A DNA stretch of 64,000 bases from Azolla caroliniana (Eukaryota; Polypodiophyta), in assembly GCA_043228905.1 (NCBI GenBank), contig JBHGNT010000006.1:3472001-3536000 (forward strand). The letters are read 5' to 3'. Below the pieces are notes generated by a model. It was given only the letters and a program-made list of their open reading frames with translations. It searched no databases and was not told the origin of the DNA. This document shows positions 60,512 through 64,000 of the stretch, one piece after another. Within the stretch, counting starts at the first letter, position 1, and each line of letters starts with the position of its first letter. A program made the position numbers and the translations under genes.

Positions 60512-62235
60512 GTAGTCAAATTGTGTCTTTAGTGAGAAGAATTACTCATTGCCATTTGGCATGAACTTCTTACACTTGGTGTTTGAGCTCTCGTGTTAAT
60601 GATTAGTTGCAAGAGTTTTTTTATAATATTCATGGTTCAAATGAGTTTTGAAGTGTTGTAGTTCTTAGTGTATTTCGATGATGTGCAAAATAGAGAAACT
60701 ATGATGAGTGTCTAACACCTTGCACATGTACTTTTCATGTAAGCTGACTTGATTTAGCCTGCACTAATTTTTCCTGTGAGGATCAATCATTGTAGTATGT
60801 GTTGGGCAAATCAAACTTCTCCTCTAATTTTGGATGATAATGAAATGATCTGAAGAATTGATTGATTGGTCTCATCTGAATGGGGCGTATAAACTGCCAT
60901 TTATATGAGTTGTCTTGATGAGCTTATATTTGTAAGAATAATAGTTGCGTGATTTAATAGTTCTCTTCATGGTCAGTACAATTCATGTTGGGTTGGTAGT
61001 CCTTTCGAGGATTTGTCTGTACCAATTCGATCTCTCGAATAGGTTAATGAAAGAAATCCTGACACCACGGATGATTGGATTCAGTTTTACCATCGTTGAT
61101 GTCATGGCTATGCACTGACTTGAGTAGTGAGGGTTTCAGAAAATTTTGTACTACCTCACCTCACATGATATTGTCGAATTTATGAGCTTTACTCAACAGA
61201 GTATGTGTATTGAAAACTAAGCAAATAGTTATGGGCTGAATCAAGCAAGTGTCTCGTCCTTAATTATTGATTTTTGTTGGGGCAATCACCTCCCTTGATC
61301 CTGGCCACCTCGAATAAGATGATCAACAAACCTATTCTTATCCACCAAGGGTTTTCCAATTGTCTTTATCCTACGAAGATCATTGCTATGAAAACCAACT
61401 ACCTATCACATCAAAAGTTACATCATGTGTTGAAATTCTTAGAGTACATGATACAATACATGCTCAATATCATAGGAGTAATATTGATAACTTGTCCCCT
61501 TCATTGAACACGTGAAGTGCACATCAACTTGTAACGATGAAAATATTATATATCGTTGTGAGAAAGGAGAAATTTTCCATAATAAGAAGCACAACTTGTC
61601 AAAATGAGAGGAAAAAGTCACCAAGTTGAACATATAGGTATAGGAATAAGATTCATCACGTCAACATTGTATGATGAGGTACTATGACAAAAAAACATTA
61701 GTGTTCGATGCAAAATATGCATAACCAATGAATCTCTACCTTATGCCCCAATGCTTAGTCCCATACCAAAGAGAATGTATATTAAGTTCTCTGGAAGCAA
61801 TGGTGTGGATGGTAGAAATGGGAATGCATTTGTTTGGTTTGCACATTTAGACAATAAAGTAGTTTTGTTATTTGGTGCAACATATGAAATATAACATGTT
61901 CAAGCCTCTACAACTCCCCCAAACATTGATAACTTGCATTTCAGAAAATCTTGATTTGTTGCATTTCAAAAAATCCTGATGCATTAAAACTGAAACATCA
62001 AAAAATAAGTGTCACAAATCCCGTCTTCTAAACTGTTTCTTCATGCGTTCACACACTTCTATTGGATCTCAGTGACTATATACACATTCAATTGACTAAA
62101 TTACTCAAGTACTTTTCTTAGATTTTGATGGTGAGGACATATCCAATATAGGTTTACCACAAATTGAAGAAAAAGAAGGAAAATTCAAAGAGTCATGTTG
62201 TCCAAAAATTGCCAATTGTCATTTTTATTGTCTTC
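60512..62235. other. intergenic region after CBF5
   Basis: 3' UTR of CBF5, then AT-rich DNA without recognisable genes. Short open frames at 61274-61507 (plus) and 61439-61633 (minus) have no family signature. Confidence 0.5.
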
Positions 62236-63560
62236 AAAGAGAACTAGAATTAGAATTAGAATTGTTATCGTCCATAAAGAGGCCAATTTTGACCTATGGA
62301 ACCAGAGTATATATGTGTTCTTGATATATGTCTCCTTCCTAAGAAGGGGTATTCATATGTTGAAGCACAAAGTCTCTATGTGTTAGTAAAGCATACACAT
62401 ATGAGCTCAACCTTCTAGGTGGTGTCTTAAGTATGGCACTTAAGTTATCACTCCCTCTTAGTATGTCAACATATCTTGAATGAATTGCACTATATGTCGA
62501 GCATGTGAAGAGCAAGTGACATTCATCCTCTACCATGCCTTCATTGCATACTTTACATGTCTTCAAATTCGTTACATTTTGATACCATGATGCAACTTCA
62601 ATACCTAACTTGTGAGATCGAGTGCGAAGTGATGTAAGGGCTCTACGAGCATTACTACTCATATTGGTAATGAGATAAGGCTAGATACGATCAATAGACA
62701 TTCTTGCTTTATATTGAGACCAACATTCAGGGTTGACATTTGCAATGTAGTATTCTAGCTTTGTCCTCTTAACATCCTCCCACTTCATCCTTAATGATTC
62801 CACCAACCTTTCCTCAATCATTACATACTGCATAGCATTGCCCGAAAGCTCTAAAAGATCATCCACACCCCATCTTCTAAACCATTTCCTTATGTCAACA
62901 ACCCAACCAGATGAGAGAATCTTACTTTTATGATTCTTTTGTAGCTTACATCCAACATTCCAAGCAAGATGTGGTAATCAATGATTCGGCATATTCTTGA
63001 CTTTTGTGATGTATTTATATACTCTTTGGAGTGCCAATAGTTCTATGGGTCGAAAACCCGTTTCCAAGAGCATAACCTGGTAAGAGGTGGTGCATTTAAC
63101 TCCTAATTGCCTCCTTAAAAACACCTTCTGAATTTTCTCAATCTCGTTCCATGCATTAAGAGAGATGGTGCCACCCCATACTTCTACTCCATAAAGCAAT
63201 ACTTGAGTTACCATGGCATTGAACAACATTAGTTTTACTTCCCATCCACAAGTATCACTTTGGTTGCATTGGTTCTCCAAAAGGTAATATGATTTCCAAC
63301 CAACTTGGAGTCTAGAATCAAAGCATGCACTCCATTTATTTGTGGCGGGTACATCAATACCAAGATATTTAAAGCTTTGAACAAATTGTATATGTTCACC
63401 TTTATATGTGAGCATAGGGTAATGATGAGGTTGGATGGTTTGCACTACCATCATTTTTGTTTTCTCCACATTCACTGATAGTCCACTACTATGGCAAATT
63501 TCTTCTAATACCCCAAGTAAATGTTGCATACTATCAACATCATATGAGAAAAGTACCACA
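62236..63560 (-). mobile_element. 5'-truncated, simple-repeat-tailed LINE
   Basis: Minus-strand frames encode the RT thumb and downstream region: VLFSYDVDSMQHLL, GLSVNVEKTKMMVV, SFKYLGIDV, then LLYGVEVWGG, IEKIQKVFLRRQLG and LLETGFRPIELLAL. The Cys-rich end is CKVCNEGMVEDECHLLFTC. The first preserved residues lie just after where the YADD box should be, so the copy is 5'-truncated there. Stops and a frameshift separate the blocks at about 62.97 and 62.67 kb. It ends with a 3' tail (GGTTCCATAGGTC, AAAATTGGCCTC, GGACGATAAC) and an (AATTCT)n repeat at 62241-62261. Confidence 0.85.
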
Positions 63561-64000
63561 AAGTAGTGATAGAAATAAGGAATCTTGTGTTGTTGGCATC
63601 CACATACTCAACACACATTGCGGGTCTTCTATTGTCTTCATCATCTTCGATCTCTTCAATTGGGTGAGTTCTGGTTGTCTCTCTTGTTCATGGAAAATTG
63701 TTTTTATCCCGCATCAAAATCACATAAAGAATAATGGATATAAACATGAATTCCTCCCAAATTGTGGGGGACATGGATATGGAAACAATTGATCCAAAAA
63801 AGAATAATGTGATGGTTGAATGTAATCGTGAAAGGGAAGACATTGGAAGCTCTAAGAGGTTTAAGGGTATTGAGGAAATTAACGAGAAAAAACTGACATA
63901 TGCCAAAGTAATACATGTAGATGAGGTTGACAAGGATCATTGTAATTAAGATAATTTATGGGGAATTTCCAATACCTTGTTGTCTGATATTGCGGAAGAA
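63561..64000. other. right edge, unrecognised
   Basis: A plus-strand open frame at 63734-63949 encodes 71 hydrophilic residues rich in Asp, Glu and Lys, with no domain I know. It may be part of a gene or of another retroelement continuing past the window. Nothing stronger can be said. Confidence 0.3.

Noticed and set aside
59776-60519. Long minus-strand open frame, 247 codons, Phe/Ser-rich
   Set aside because: It is the mirror of the CBF5 lysine tail (AAG repeats read as CTT) and has no independent support.
63734-63949. Small gene at the right edge
   Set aside because: Single short hydrophilic frame with no motif and no splice context; listed only as unrecognised sequence.

Overview
This window is nuclear DNA from a land plant, almost certainly a flowering plant. 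All six genes have clear angiosperm-type products. Five are split by GT-AG introns that I could place by reading frame; one intron is GC-AG. There are no operons, Shine-Dalgarno sites or CRISPR arrays. Genes sit in AT-rich DNA full of microsatellites, non-LTR retrotransposon (LINE) debris, a hAT-type MITE and a small LTR element. Species cannot be fixed; very long LINE-loaded introns fit many lineages.

Layout. On the minus strand: a Pcf11/PCFS4-like pre-mRNA cleavage factor (1657-8675), mitochondrial isovaleryl-CoA dehydrogenase in 16 exons (12992-26750), and an AT74-like histidine-phosphatase protein in 5 exons (29725-33343). A LINE-rich block follows (36.4-45.2 kb), including a 5-kb L1-type element killed by stop codons and active-site changes. 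On the plus strand: complex I subunit NDUFA5 in 2 exons (46123-49763), a membrane-anchored alpha/beta hydrolase in 6 coding exons (53502-57318), and the intronless dyskerin/CBF5 gene (58667-60511). The right edge holds another 5'-truncated LINE.

The genes do not form a pathway. They are housekeeping genes for mRNA 3'-end formation, leucine catabolism, respiration and snoRNP/rRNA modification. IVD and NDUFA5 are both mitochondrial: IVD feeds electrons through ETF to ubiquinone and NDUFA5 sits in complex I, but their proximity looks like chance.

The most interesting non-genic signal is a LINE family whose 3' ends share a short hairpin with compensatory changes between copies, followed by a simple-repeat tail rather than poly(A). 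At least six copies lie in the window. Other good signals are a 600-bp MITE with a perfect 8-bp target duplication, a TRIM-like LTR element and a tRNA-like SINE inside the NDUFA5 intron, four near-identical 248-bp tandem units in an IVD intron, and a frame-required GC-AG intron in IVD.

All exon boundaries were deduced by eye from splice consensus, reading phase and remembered family sequence. No alignment or transcript data were used.
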